Assembly: GCF_024868665.1 (NCBI RefSeq)
Contig: NC_079905.1
Span: 7,728,379 to 7,792,378 of the forward strand
Reading direction: 5' to 3'
Length of the DNA: 64,000 nt
Origin: Triplophysa rosa
Lineage: Eukaryota > Chordata > Actinopteri > Cypriniformes > Nemacheilidae
Part shown: piece by piece, positions 1-12,606 of the stretch
How positions within the stretch are numbered: the stretch's first letter is position 1
Layout: each line of letters starts with the position of its first letter
The notes under the pieces: generated by a model
The model's input: only the letters and a program-made list of their open reading frames with translations
Databases searched by the model: none
What the model was told of the DNA's origin: nothing
Translations under genes and position numbers: made by a program

Positions 1-259
1 GAGAGAGACAGGAAGAAGTTAATACAGGAAGTCATCTCTTTACAACGTTTTTTTGTTTCCCACAAAGAGGAATTGAGCTGGGGTTGGGACGGCGGGATGC
101 AATAATCCCGTCAATTTTATTGCTTTCGCTTCCTGTTTTTTAATATTAATGTAGAAGTTGCGATGCACAAGTTGCCCTTTAGGTGAAGGTTCCTCTTTGC
201 AGTCTTTATGAGATGCTTTTTCAGTTTGATTTTGTATATATATATATGAGTGTTAGAAA

Positions 260-746
260 CAGTGTTGGGTGCAAGTAGTTACTAAGTAATTAGTTACTGT
301 AATTTAACTACTTTTCACTTGAAAAAGTAAAGTAAGGGATTACTCTGGTTTTTTCTGTAATTTAATTACAATTACTTTTGATGTAATTAAACTAAATACT
401 TTGTGTAATATATGTGTGTGCAATAGTGGAATTAACATCAAAATTCAAAGTCTAACTTTGAAATGAATGCTTTAATGTATAATTCTCACATTTGTAATAC
501 TTTGGTCAGTAAATAAGAGTGCTTTAGTTTATATTATTTATTTGAATTAATTAAAAGAGCCGTTTCATGTCTATCCTTGAATCACTTAACTGATCAAGGT
601 TGATGTAGGATATAGAAAGTAATTAGTAATAAGTAACTAAATACTTTTTGGAGAGAGTAATTTGTACAGTAATCTAATTATACTATTGAATATGTAATTA
701 GTAACTAGTAATTAATTACTTTTTCAGAGTAACTTACCCAACACTG
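260..746. mobile_element. non-autonomous hAT-type DNA transposon
   Basis: The 487-base element starts CAGTGTTGGG and ends CCCAACACTG, perfect inverted termini, and is flanked by the 8-base direct repeat GTTAGAAA at 252-259 and 747-754. An 8-base target duplication with CAG-type termini is the mark of the hAT superfamily. The interior is rich in AGTAATTA-like repeats and has no coding capacity. Confidence 0.93.
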
Positions 747-983
747 GTTAGAAACAATAGTATTCGACATTTGAGACCACTCAGTGCTGTTGTATGAACA
801 TTACAGTACAGTCACTTAGTAGGTTAGGTTTATGGAAACAGTAAAATTTCAATGAATTTCAATAAGGTTCACATATTGAAACGTAATGTATTGTATTAAT
901 GCAATGCATGAACGCAAAGAAACGTAATGTTCACAAAGTGTAGGACCTTGAAATAACAAATACGTGATGGAAGAGCATGTCCG

Positions 984-1516
984 TGTCACGAAACGTGAGG
1001 AGAACCCAATTGCAGGCAGCGGGGATTAAGGGGTTAATGAAAAGGGTTTATTTAAATACAAGAAACACATAACAAAGACCCACGATGGGGTATAACTGCA
1101 CATACAGGATAATAACCAGGACGAGACTCACTGACACTAAACTAAACTTAAACACTTACTAAGACTTGGCAGGAGCTTCGACCAACAGGAACAAGGTAGA
1201 CAGGTAACCACACTAAAATACTGGACACGAGCATAGAGCAAACACATACAATGACCGACACAGGACAATGAAACATGAGGGCATTAAATAGGCAAGACAA
1301 ACGAAGGGTAATCAACGAGGGCAGGTGGGAAACATTAGACACGGCAGGAAAGCAATACAGGAAACGAGAGGGGTGGGGCCAATGACAAGACGCGAGAAAG
1401 CACATGAGATGTAAAAGCGTAAACAACTCATGGCTTTCTCACATAAAACCTAAGGGCTCTGTCCCGATCTTGCCACACGACTAGAAATTCAGAAACAAGA
1501 AGGCAGGACCGTGACA
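984..1516 (-). mobile_element. solo LTR of an LTR retrotransposon
   Basis: Read on the minus strand, this 533-base unit begins TGTCACGG and ends GTGACA, the TG...CA ends typical of LTRs. It is flanked by the 5-base duplication GTCCG at 979-983 and 1517-1521. Near its minus-strand 3' end it has an AATAAA polyadenylation signal. No gag, pol or second LTR is adjacent, so it is most likely a solo LTR left by LTR-LTR recombination. I cannot assign Gypsy, BEL or another clade from the LTR alone. The open frame inside (1148-1426) is not expected to encode a protein. Confidence 0.85.
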
Positions 1517-1890
1517 GTCCGAGTTATCTTTTGAGAAACAGGAAGTTTAATCATATTATCAGCTCTTTATTTTCATCACATCACACTGCGCGAGCGCAAG
1601 ATGCTCATTTCCATAATCAAATCAACACTAAACAGAGGAATGAAACCACATCACTGCTTTTCTGCCACAATCAGCCTTAATTACACAGTCGCCTAACTCA
1701 ATCACACAAAAACACACGCTTCTACAAACTGCTGGGGTTTAAAACAGCCCAAAACATCAATTAAAGATGAAGATGTGATTGATTGCTTTCACTGCAGGTT
1801 ATATTTTCAAGGTCTGCCATGGAAAGGGGACATGGATGGTACCGTTTGTATTTACAAATTTACATTTAATGATTTAGTGCACAGTTTTAT

Positions 1891-2660
1891 TAGGGCTGTG
1901 CAACAATATCGATACATGTAACTATCGCAATATTTTTTTAAAAATAGTGTATCGATAGTGATACCTTTACTATTCATATTTTTTTGAAAATCATGTCATA
2001 TACATACGGCCAAAAGTAAGTGGAAGCGAGCATGGCGAAAAATATAAGAAAGCTTGGAGCTCTCAGAGCTGATGTGTGGGTGTGCTTTGGTTTTCAAAAT
2101 AAGTCATGGAGTAATGAGTTATATAAAATAATGCTGTTTGTAGGCTTCGCAAGTCATGACACAAGTCACTTGGTTACTGCAGTGCATTAGACAAAAAGTT
2201 TATTAAGAAAAGTAACAATGACATTTATTGTGCTTTCACGGATGTGACACCAGCGCATTTACAGCACGGATGAACCAGGGGTTTTATTCTGCCCATGTTC
2301 ATTGTTTTAACTGTAATGCACCACAACAGCCAAGTGACTTGCGTGAGCCACCTTATTCCCCTGTGCTACCCACTTGAGGGGCGCAGTCCACAGTTTGAGA
2401 ACCCAAACCTCTGATCTAAAGGTCCATGCATCGCACATCATGGCCACTCTGCAGAGGTAAGGGATGTTTTTACACTTATCCTTACAGAGACCCCCGGTGG
2501 TGCACAGCATGTTGTATTTCTAGCTCTACTTTTTACATTTTCTATATTGCAATATATCGCAAATGTGTATCGTATCGAAATACATAGCAATATATTGTAT
2601 TGTGACCCATCTATCGTGATATGTATCATATCGGGAGGCACTTGCCAATACACAGCCCTA
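1891..2660. mobile_element. non-autonomous hAT-type DNA transposon
   Basis: The 770-base element has termini TAGGGCTGTG and CACAGCCCTA and an 8-base target duplication AGTTTTAT at 1883-1890 and 2661-2668. Its subterminal regions contain repeated ATCGATA/TATCGATA-like motifs. It has no intact transposase, so it is a MITE or internally deleted hAT. It shares the TAGGG-type end with the element at 18241-20214. Confidence 0.93.
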
Positions 2661-2759
2661 AGTTTTATCCAAAGTGTCTAAGGGATGAAGTAATTTATCT
2701 TATAGATCACTTCACAAGATGCAATCACTGATCCAGCAGCACTTATGGTTAATTTTTTG

Positions 2760-2905
2760 TATATCTTACGTATCGCTGCTATCCTGCTAACCTCGTATCT
2801 TCAAATTTCGTGATTTTAATTTTTTTGCCATTATTATTATTTACCCTTAATGTTTGTCACTGGGTTTTATGAATGTTTAACCAATTAAAAGTATTAAAGA
2901 GGTCA
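2760..2905. repeat. dispersed-repeat fragment related to part of the 15378-16095 element
   Basis: The segment containing ATCTTCAAATTTCGTGATTT and TTTGTCACTGGGTTTT closely resembles bases about 15600-15690 inside the Tc1/mariner-like element, in the same orientation. It appears to be a truncated copy of the same family. A further repeat-like sequence continues from about 2900 to 3160. Confidence 0.55.
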
Positions 2906-3163
2906 TCTGATAAAAATCGGACTTTTCTGTGTTTAAGTGCTATAATTGGGTCCCTGGAGCATCTACCAACTCAGAAAAGGTGAAAAACAAAACAAAGGTG
3001 AAAACAAATGACTTTGACCAAATAATAAAAAAGCAGTAAATAAGAGTCCAGAATAGATAAGAACATTGTTTTTTAGAATCTCAGGGTGAGACCACAAGAA
3101 GTTGGTTGATAAAATGTAATGAAAACACACAAATTCTAGGAAAAGGGTGACTATACTAAAATT

Positions 3164-4294
3164 TGTGACCCTGGACCACAAAACCAGTCATAAGTGTCAT
3201 AGTTTTGAAATTGTATTTAGACATGTGAATTAACTGAATAAATAAGCTTTCCATTGATGTATGGTTTGTTAGGATACTAAAATATTTGGGTGAGGTACAA
3301 CTTTTTAAAATCTGGAATCTGAAAATCGTCTTTAAAGCGGAGGTAACACACGCACTTTCTGCCAATCTCATATTAATCTTGAGTACCTATAAAGTAGTAC
3401 TGCATACTTTGTATCTTAGAAGAGTATTTAGTTTGATCAAAATGATAAAAGACAGATACAGCTGTACGATTATTTCCGAAAACAGGCGAGCCCCTGGTGG
3501 CGTGCAGGGGGGGCGGAACTACAGCACGAGCACACAATACATCATCGCATTATCCCTGCATAACTGTTGATTCACTATAAGTGTGTTTTTTACATAATAC
3601 AGTATACGCGCCGATTGCCAACAAAACACAGACATTTGACGCTGTTTTACTTAAGTTTTACGCTTGTGGTTCATGTCCGGCATCTTTTAGCGCTGGGACT
3701 GCTCCATCTGCAAATCCAGTGTTATATCCACTGTTTATATAACATTCCTCACCGAAATGCAGTGAACTAACAAACACAGCTGAACTTCAGTACAACAAAC
3801 AAAGCACATTGATGGGCATGCTCTTTTTCTCGCTCTCGCGGGTTGACGCATGGGCATGCTTTTCCAGGAGAATTATCCAATACGGGACTAAGAAAAGTTG
3901 TTACGTAAGGGAATTTCATGTTAGAAAAAAACTTTATAGAAATATATAGTATATATATATATAGATATATAGAAAACTATACGAACCCTGGGGGGGTGGT
4001 TCAAGCACAGAAATACTATGTGATACGTCCAACTCATTTTTTGACAAGTTGACCATGTTAAGCATAAGAAGTCAGAATGCATGAAACACTGTTGTACCAC
4101 CCCTTTAAGAAGAAACGGGTTTGTTTTACTCTCTATTGGTTTACCACTGTAATGATGTTGTGGAGAGTAGATACATCGGAAAGTGGAAGTTTGAAGCTTT
4201 ACATAGATACCAAACATGAGTGGGTAATTCCCAAACAGCAAATATACAAATATACCTGTGCTAGTTATGACTGGTTTTGTGGTCCAGGGTCACA
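3164..4294. mobile_element. DNA transposon with long inverted ends, interrupted by a second element
   Basis: The ends are near-identical inverted repeats: TGTGACCCTGGACCACAAAA at the left, and on the right a tail whose reverse complement begins the same way and continues to CCAGTCATAA. I recognise the family as an abundant fish repeat but cannot place its superfamily, and I found no clear target duplication. It is split by the 769-base TTAA element at 3336-4104; without that insert it would be about 360 bases. It encodes nothing. Confidence 0.8.
3336..4104. mobile_element. TTAA-target non-autonomous DNA transposon nested in 3164-4294
   Basis: Left end AGCGGAGGTAA and right end (reverse complement) AGGGGTGGTAC are imperfect inverted repeats. 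TTAA lies directly outside each end (3332-3335 and 4105-4108). TTAA duplication is typical of the Kolobok and piggyBac superfamilies. Open frames inside are short and unrecognised. The insertion dates this element as younger than its host copy. Confidence 0.75.
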
Positions 4295-6082
4295 TATAAC
4301 AAGTTTTGAATTATTAAGGATTTTTTGTCACATTAATTTTCCATAGTTCTGTTTGATGAGTTTACTAGCATTCAGATATGTGAAGAAAATGAGCAAGTAT
4401 GTAAGTGGTTGTACTTTGAACTTGAACTTTTAAAAAGTAGTGTGTGCAACAGCTCAAAAATCAAATGTATGAAAAATCAATAATCTGCCATGTTCTCTCA
4501 CCTATCATTCAACCCCTCTTTTGTGTAGATTGTAAGATTCAAACATTGTTCTGTATTGCTGTCTGAATTCTATATCTTTCTACTATTTCCACACCCTCTA
4601 ACACATTGTGAACTTGTGAAACATCTAATCCAATTTTCAAGGTCTTTTTTCATCAAGAACTAATGACTATTTTCTTTCTCCAGTGATCACAACTACATCT
4701 AATAGGGTTTTATCGATTCGCCACAGCTCGAGAGATGACTTTATTATACATTTTAGTGAATCAATGCAAAAGAAAATGGACAGAATTAGAGCCCACGGTT
4801 AACTGATATAAAATTCATGGAAAAGTAGGCGGGCTCTGTGCGTGTGCGTATTCGATGGGATTTAGTTATTTTTACTCCTGCCACCCAAAAATCTAAAATC
4901 AAATGCTGGAACCACATTTATCGAGTATTCGCAAAAAAAAGCGTATATTCACTCAGAGAAGGTGACATGTCTTCAAACACATTTTCTCTGCAAACATTTG
5001 TGTTTGCCTTAAGCCAAGAAAATGTTGCTGACTTGCAAGCAAACCTTTTCCTGCAGGTGCACCTTAAAAAACAAACATTGGTATCCATGGCGACGTATAG
5101 TTACCGAAAAATCTGGACAACATTGTGGACGATAAAATAACACAGCTGGATCAGACAGTAAGCAGACCCTCATATGTTGGTCGTCCAAACACATTCGACT
5201 GCCAAGTCTGAACTTCAATTACTGTCTTCTCTCGGCTCATTTTCAGTTATTCCAGAGTTTAGTGTCTAAACGTGTGTCTCTGAGTACATTCTTAAATTTC
5301 TTTGTCTAAACCTTGCTGTTGCCGTGGTAATTAGTGTGTGGTTTAAGAAACGAGTGCTTAGAAAGGCCTGGATGAGAAGGTCCAGGTGTGTCTACAGACT
5401 TTCCAAAGCACTGGAGCTGAAAGCAAATGACCACTTCACACCTGCGGTCCATCTTGCTTGAAGAAACACACTTACTTGTGCATAATATCATGATTGAAAG
5501 AGCTGTTAGAGGACAGATTTATGAAAAGAACCCTACAGCTGCACTATGCTCTTCATCTTATTATAAAGAAGAACATTCATCAGATTTTTTTCTTTTTTAA
5601 CTTAACTGAGTGTGATTTCTATGCAGTCATTTAATCAGTACAGAGATGTAATTGGATGGTTTGTTTAGAGCTCTCCTGATGAGAGCATTTTCTACCTGTG
5701 ACAGAATTTTTTTTTGGATAAATCATCGACAATTTCCATTTGAGCACCTCGTTCACACTTCTGGAGGTACTGCTTTTAAATGCTGAATTCAAGCATGAGA
5801 TCTCTTTGAAGATGAGACACGTTTGACTTCCTATGATTGTGTGCTTGTCTTTACTATTTGTGTTTCCAGTGAGTGCTCGTTTTTACATGTGCAGTATGTG
5901 ATAGGTATGCATTTTCATTTTTCTTCTCGTCTCCCTCCCGTCCTCCCCTTTCCTTTAGTTTAGCACAAGCCTCTTCTAAACATGATTTCACTGAAAATCT
6001 CAATGTTTGTTCCAAATCTTATGCCCTGAAATTCAACCCCCGCTGTGCTGACCAGTAACGATGTCATTTCAACTTCACACAG
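4295..6082. other. intergenic, nothing recognised
   Basis: AT-rich sequence without a recognisable gene, RNA or complete repeat. Open frames here (for example 4838-5140) lack familiar domains, start context or neighbouring exons. Confidence 0.6.
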
Positions 6083-6235
6083 TTTTACATATATTTATGA
6101 ATTTGGCAAACGTTTTTATCCTACTTGCGACTGCATTCAAGGTCTACATTTTTTTTATTAGCGTGCGTGCTCAATGGAATCCAAATCCACATTTTTTGCA
6201 CAGCTATCACTTCGTCTACCAACTGAGCTACAGAA
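6083..6235 (-). mobile_element. tRNA-derived SINE with an L2-like 3' tail
   Basis: On the minus strand the copy begins with a tRNA-like head carrying an A-box-like TAGCTCAGTTGG and a B-box-like GGATTTGGATTCC. It ends in GGATAAAAACGTTTGCCAAAT followed by AT-rich tail sequence. That tail resembles the 3' end of the L2-type LINE at 12607 (GGATAAAAGCGTCTACTAAAT), which suggests mobilisation by the L2 machinery. The copy is diverged and presumably inactive. Confidence 0.75.
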
Positions 6236-9200
6236 TGACTTTTGACCTTGAGAATGACTTATGACATTTTGGCAGATTTGCGTATTAGTCTAATTGTATT
6301 AACAGTATAGGTTAATGTCATTTACTAGTATAATGTTTCGTTTCGATAATGTTTGCTCATTAATGAAAGCTGCTCACGCGTTTAGAAGTAGTTCCAGCTT
6401 CAGCCACTGGGGACACTTTGGAAATTAAGAAAGCTGTTCAACATCAACAAGAACCAACAGACTGCTTTTCTGCACAGTGTCTGTAAACAGTGATGTAAGT
6501 TACACAGTGAGGATACAAGCTGTGTCAGACTGACCTGAATTGACAGTCTATTGTCTGTGAATGAGTGTGTGTTTGTGTATATTGGGCTTTTTTGAAAATG
6601 CCTTAGAAAGATTTATTTATGAATAGCTCTTTTTATTTAAAGTCCGTGGTGGAAGAATGAAGGTTTTAATGTTGTTTATATGTCTGTGTGGTGTTTTTAA
6701 TATGCTTTAATGTAAACCATATGCAAATTCATCATTTTAAACCATTGTAGAGTACTTTCTCCATAATATTGCAGTATACCAAAGACAGTGTAGTATACGA
6801 CATCATAACCCTGAAACCAATCACATTAGCAGATTTGAGTCATAGAGTGCGTTTACATGCACAGTCTAACTCCGATTATGTTTAATAAGCTGATAACATG
6901 TAAGGTCATGTAAACGCGTAAAACGTTTTTTTTTTTATCGGGTAAAGCTCATAAACGGAGTAAGCAAAACCCGCTCGGCTGCCACAGCCACGCGCACACA
7001 CGCGTTCGCATGGCTTTACAAGCTGTGTACAACCATCACAATAATCACAAGTTTACATTGTTTTTTATGAGCAAAACCGCTTGTTTTAGTGATATATTAT
7101 ATAACTTTGATTTGTGTTATGTTTTCGCACACTTTATTTGTTGTAGCCTACTTGTACTTGTCCTAGTCCGAGATTGAGGTTTCCCCTCACACAAATGCAA
7201 TGTAGCTAAATGTATACTACTATTGATTTTGTGCATTGAAATTCTATTTGCGTATTTGACCAATGAAACACTGTAGTAGCACATACTGTATATACCTGTA
7301 TAATCAAGATTTGATATTAACACACAAAAAGCGCCAGCCAGGTCGGGCCCTGCGTCTTCTAACTCGCACTGGGCCCCTGCTTGGGATGGCCCTGCAAGTT
7401 GTCTAATACTGTCAACTAGCTTCTGTCAGGGGTAGATTTTAATGGTTATAGAAACTGTTTTATAACAGGATCTCTGGTCTTTGCGTGTGCACAGAAACGA
7501 TTTTGTTTGTGCATGACAGATTTATTTAACTGTTCCACTAAGTGAACTTTAATAAAGATACCGCTTTTGGAGTTTATTTTGAAGGCTTTATTCTCTGGAG
7601 AGTGAGCCATGTACAGGTTTGTGGGATTGAAATCCTGCCGTGTGTGAGCATGATAGCTTTGAAAAGACCTCAGCTTCTCACTTTGTAATGGAAGATGTGG
7701 CGTTTTGAAATTTGAAAACAAGCCAGGTGAGAGACGCCAGAGAAACTCAGACTTCATTACATCTCACTCTGTTACGGTTACCCTCGTGTAGGAGGGTTTC
7801 CTCTGGGATTCATTATTAATGTTGAGCCATTTTCACAAATCATTGTGATCACCCACATGGGATTAAAAACCCACATCCAGCAGATGGGCAATGAGCTCCG
7901 GGACGCCATACATCAAGGAAACACAATCCCTTGCACTTATCATGATGAGATGCTTAATAATTGGATGCTGTCAGCATCTAATTATTAAACCACAGTCAGG
8001 CCATATTAGTGCTTAACAGTGCTGTATTAAAAAAATACATTTCAACATTTTACAGTGCGTCAGTAATTCAAATTGGTACAGATACGCATTTTAGTGTTTA
8101 GTAGTTAAGTGCTTGATTTTGATTGGATTCCTGTAAATGCATTATATTTCACTTGTGTCCATGCTGTGTGTCGTAACCTACAATAAGGTAAAAAAAATCA
8201 ATTATTTTGGGCAAATTAACTGTTCTGTGGACATATGATACCTTTATAGGGCTTGCTGATGAAAGGTGTTCTATACTTTTCAGAGCGTTCATATTTTCAC
8301 CTAGCAGACAATAAAACAAACAACAAAAAACTACTTCAAAGGAGTAATTTGAGCCAAATCTAGAGAACTGAATATATCAGAGTAGTCGCACCGTAGGCGC
8401 AAGTTTGGCACAGTTATGTTAGAATTTACATATGTGGTTTAATTAGAGACTCGCCTACACATGCAGCCTCTCTGGATTTTTACCCACAAAGCAATAAATA
8501 AATACATTTATGGCCAGTTTTAATTGGATTACTGTTGGCAGGTTGTTCATTAGCAGTAAACAGTTTGCCTGGTTTTTTAGATACAGATACAAAATAGCTA
8601 GATGTGCTTGCAGTGTGTTTATCATGTTGTCTGCTTTAAAATGGAAAACGATTCTTTGGCTTCACTAGCCTATATTTTACCCAATTAGATCATGTTTTAG
8701 GTTTAATTACTCCACATGTCACAATAATAAAAAAATCTACTCTTCTGGGTGCTCTTCTAGTCTTCATTTTTGAACATTTTTAAGTGATTATTTCCACCTC
8801 ACTGCTCCAGGGGCAATGAACCACCTCCTCCTTTCATTTCAGCTGAAAAGCTCAGGGTCACCTTGACCCACTCGCAAAATAACACTATCACAACCGCACA
8901 AATCTGCAGAGCTTCAGTCTTGACAGAGAGGTGTGAAATGTAGCAGCACTCATGTGCTCAGTTTCTGATTAAGATAGGCCAATGAGAATCGCTCAATATG
9001 GGATTTTTCTCTGTCGTAGCCACAAGCACCAATCAGAGTCTAGAAAGTAAAACGGCAAGGTAGATAACACGAAACAGCGCCTGAGGTTGGTTCTCACCAC
9101 CTTATACAGTAGGTAGTTTTCTTTTTTTGAGCTGGGATATCATTATCACGGCTCACGTTTTAATATCTCTCCTGGGATATTTTGTCTGGATGTTTTGATT

Positions 9201-9280
9201 TGATCGACTTTATGTCTGACTAACTGAGATGAAATTGGGAGCTTATTACTGGTGCTTCTCCGTGTGTTCTGCCTATTTGC
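6236..9280. other. intergenic with a small MITE-like hairpin and a possible conserved element
   Basis: Bases 6849-6917 are bounded by the inverted repeats GCGTTTACATG and CATGTAAACGC and look like a short MITE fragment. Bases about 7760-8010 are of low repeat character and contain the strong hairpin at 7954-7988. I see nothing else to name. Confidence 0.5.
7954..7988. other. near-perfect 17-bp-stem hairpin
   Basis: TTAATAATTGGATGCTG is followed, after one base, by its reverse complement with a single mismatch (CAGCATCTAATTATTAA). It could form a cruciform or RNA hairpin, or be a palindromic binding site, since its arms contain the homeodomain-type core TAATTA/TAATAATT. No flanking transposon ends were seen. 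Confidence 0.7.
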
Positions 9281-9325
9281 AAGTCGCTTTGAATAAAAAC
9301 ATCTGCAAAATGACTAAATGTGAAT
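9281..9325 (+). repeat. L2-type LINE 3' tail fragment
   Basis: AGTCGCTTTGAATAAAAACA followed by TCTGCAAAATGACTAAATGT matches the conserved 3' end of fish L2/CR1-like LINEs and their dependent SINEs. Only the tail is recognisable. Confidence 0.6.
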
Positions 9326-12180
9326 TTTAATTACTGCCAAATGCTGTTTTATTCGCATCCTGATGGATTGCTTGACCTTCTCGGGGTCTCGAGAGTTTAG
9401 ATGGTTCTAAACCTCTGCAAACCAATTAAAATATTGTTGCGACTAGATTGCACCACATACCTCCATCAGCTGCAGATTTGGCCAGTTCATTTAGATGCTA
9501 GTACATACTATTTAATTCTACAGAGCAGAATCATTAGACTGGTGCTGCTCTTCTCCTGAAAGGCCATGACTTTTCAGTATGGCTTTCCTATGTTAGCTAA
9601 TACATATATTTGAGGTTTAACAGAAGAGAAAATGAGACGAAAATAAACGATTTCTCTCGCTCTCTCTTTCTATTCTCCTTTCTTTCGTGTCACACCGTAT
9701 AGAAAATCTCTCATTGCTCAACTTCCCATAGTGTTTGAAGAGGAAAAGGGACTAAACGCAAAGCCTTCTTGGCTGGAATGTGCAATATGGATCCCTGCTG
9801 TCTTGATATCTTTCCAAAACCTCTTCCTTTATCGGTTTCATATCTATAGCATGGCTTTCAGAAACAGCTGGAAAGAGCAAAACCTTTATCGCAATAAAGA
9901 ACTCTGGCCTTTGGCTAACCTTGATTGTAGTCACATCGGAAGGAAACATTAAAAAGACAGCAGCTATGATGATGATGATGATGATGATGAGGCAAAGATA
10001 TAGAGCAGGTGCTGGGTGGTCTGACGAACTTCAAAGCAGATTGTGAGATTCTGAAATTGTAAAATAATTTCAATACAGTTACAAACGCACATTGGTCTAT
10101 TGTTGCTTTGAAAATATTAATTAATAAATATACGTTACCTCACAATATACATTAATACACATTAGTGTTACATTACTGTAAGTGGTGTCAGACCATACAT
10201 TATTTTTGTGTCTATTTTTCTTTTATTTTTCAAATTTTCATTATTTTTTCGTGTTTTTTTCCCGTTTTTATCATGTAAATTTTCTGTTTATTTTATTTTT
10301 CTGACTTCTTTGATTTTATTTATTTTTTGTTTTATTTTATTGTTCCGTTTTTTATGTATTCATTTTTTTACTTTAATTTACTGTTCATTTTATTTTATTT
10401 TTAAGCACAATCAACTTGCCTTTACAAATCATTTCAACTAACTGTTTGGCTAAAAGTGAGTTGATATAACATCTAAAAGTTGAAATTGCTCAAATATTTT
10501 TGATAAGTAGTGTAAAAAAGTTGAAATGACTTGTAAATGTCAAGTGTTGATTTAATTAAGTCAATACTATTGAAGAGGAATGGTTTCTTATAAAATAATA
10601 ATAATAAAATTTTTAATTACTTACATGGAATAAAAACCTGAATCATCAAGTTCCTCCAGGTTTCAATTCCAAGTGACACCAGTGACACATGAACTAATTT
10701 TTATGTTAAATTTCAACAGGATCAGCACTACTGTGTATTCTGCCCGCAGATGAGCTTTGTTGCTCTAAGATAACAGGCACAAGCTCCGGGCTTCAAGTTT
10801 GCCAGTGTTAGCAAGTTACCAATTGTCTTTGTGACAATCATATTAAAGTACCTGTGTGACTTGATCATAACAGGGAGTGGGGCAGTCAAATAAACTGAAT
10901 CAGCCTGCGCTAAGTTGATGGGCTTGTAAAATATCTCTCAGGGTGCTGAATAGCAAGTATAAGATGCAGCCCCAAGCCAATGAAATTTAAGCTTGTGTAG
11001 CCCAAACAGAACTCTGGGAATTCTGGGTGGGCTCTGGGCTAAATCATCTTGGCAGCAACGGAGCACAAATATTTTCAGAGAACATTTTCTACACTGAGCT
11101 TTTACTGACACAATAGACACACACCCACATATAGGCTACGTGATTATGAATTTATGGAATGTTTAGGAACAGAGGACCATTTTCCTTTGTCATACCTTGT
11201 TAAGGTCCTGATTGAACAGACGGGGAGCTCTTATGGATTTTGGAACGGTTTTGGCTGTGCTGTATTCCTAAGTGAAAGAAACTTCGCTAAAGCAATTAAC
11301 TGTTGATATAGAGAACAATGGAATAGCATGCTGCTTACCACACAGTCAATCCGCCTTAAGAGGGCTCGAAACAATTGAAAACTTTTTCCTTTCATCTTGA
11401 AGCCAGTCCTTTGGAATAACATCATCACTGCTGAAAGATTTTGTCTCCAGGCACAAGCCACTGGGGGAAATGATATCCATAATGAAACATACACTTTAAT
11501 TAAACAACAAAGACTTTGGGCATCAAACCAATAAATAGGCTTTTTACGTATTAATAAAGCCCCAGATCTCAGATCGTTGCGGTGTCACAGCATTAATTTA
11601 ATCATTTATTTATTTAAATTTGAGCCGTCTCATTCTATATTACCAGCATCATGTGGTGGAAAATCTAAATCCACAAAGGTTAAGATGGACTAAGCTGAAT
11701 ACTGCACTTCGACTAAATGAAAGCATGTGGCACATTAGAGATACATCTGTGGATGCTATGTGAACACAACCCAGGATTATACATTTCCAATTACCCAGTC
11801 ACCCACATATACACACAGTCACAGTCACACTGCCCATGGCAACCCTTCCCTCAACTATGCTTCTGCAATAAATAATGCTTCCTTCCTCCCACACAAAGCA
11901 TTAAAAATGGAACAGGGAGTCTTTTATGAACTGATTTACTTCTTAATTGTTTGTATTTGAAAAGCAAGCACCGGTGTGCTTTCACTCAATTATAGTAATG
12001 AAGTAGATACGCTGTTTTGTTGCCAGGTGTTTGTCTCAGCCACCACAAACATGATGAGTTAGAAAAACACCAACGGAGTTTTCACGTCAAAAATTATCTT
12101 TTGTAATGCTGCCATCTGGTGGTAAAAAGCAAGAACCGTCATTTAACCCTATCGTGCATGAATTATGACGACCTCAGTCA
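9326..12180. other. intergenic with simple repeats
   Basis: A (GAT)n microsatellite lies at 9966-9990 and a T-rich, pyrimidine-biased low-complexity tract at about 10200-10400, which creates the poly-Phe/Leu frame at 10208-10441. I see no gene. Confidence 0.55.
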
Positions 12181-12184
12181 GGAT

Positions 12185-12586
12185 GTGTGACAGTAGCAAG
12201 GTATTTTTATTCAAGCACATTTTTTAAAGTACCTGTATTTTATCACAGAGAAAAGTTTTACTTTATTACATTATAAAGCATAATGTCATATTTTTCACTC
12301 CACTACATTTTTTACCTTTAATACTCAGTACAATTATTAAAGTAAAATGAAATGCAATTGTAGAGTAAAATAAATATAGGAAGTACTAGATCCACTAGAT
12401 TAATATGAATGTCTAATGTGCCACAGAGTATTTATGAAACTGAAACTGAAAAGTATGATACAGTATTATGTTTTAGGTAGTATGTAGTGACATAAAAAAT
12501 TAACGTAAAACACTCTGATAAAGTAAAGTGAAAATAGTTAATAAATGTACTTCAGTAGAATAGCACTTAACTACTGTCCACCATTG
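12185..12586. repeat. degenerate hAT-like repeat
   Basis: The right end reads, in reverse complement, CAATGGTGGACAGTAGTTAA, like the CAGTGGTGGG termini of a common fish hAT family. Interior AAGTAC/AGTACTTT-type repeats fit that family. The left end is eroded and no target duplication is clear. Confidence 0.4.
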
Positions 12587-12606
12587 TTTTTTTCCTGTGT
12601 TTGTAT

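Noticed and set aside
6083..6235. Possible functional tRNA gene on the minus strand
   Set aside because: The tRNA-like head is diverged, has no complete cloverleaf and is joined to a LINE-like tail, so it is a SINE.
10208..10441. Phe/Leu/Ile-rich 77-codon frame that looks like a membrane protein
   Set aside because: It is the translation of a T-rich low-complexity tract.
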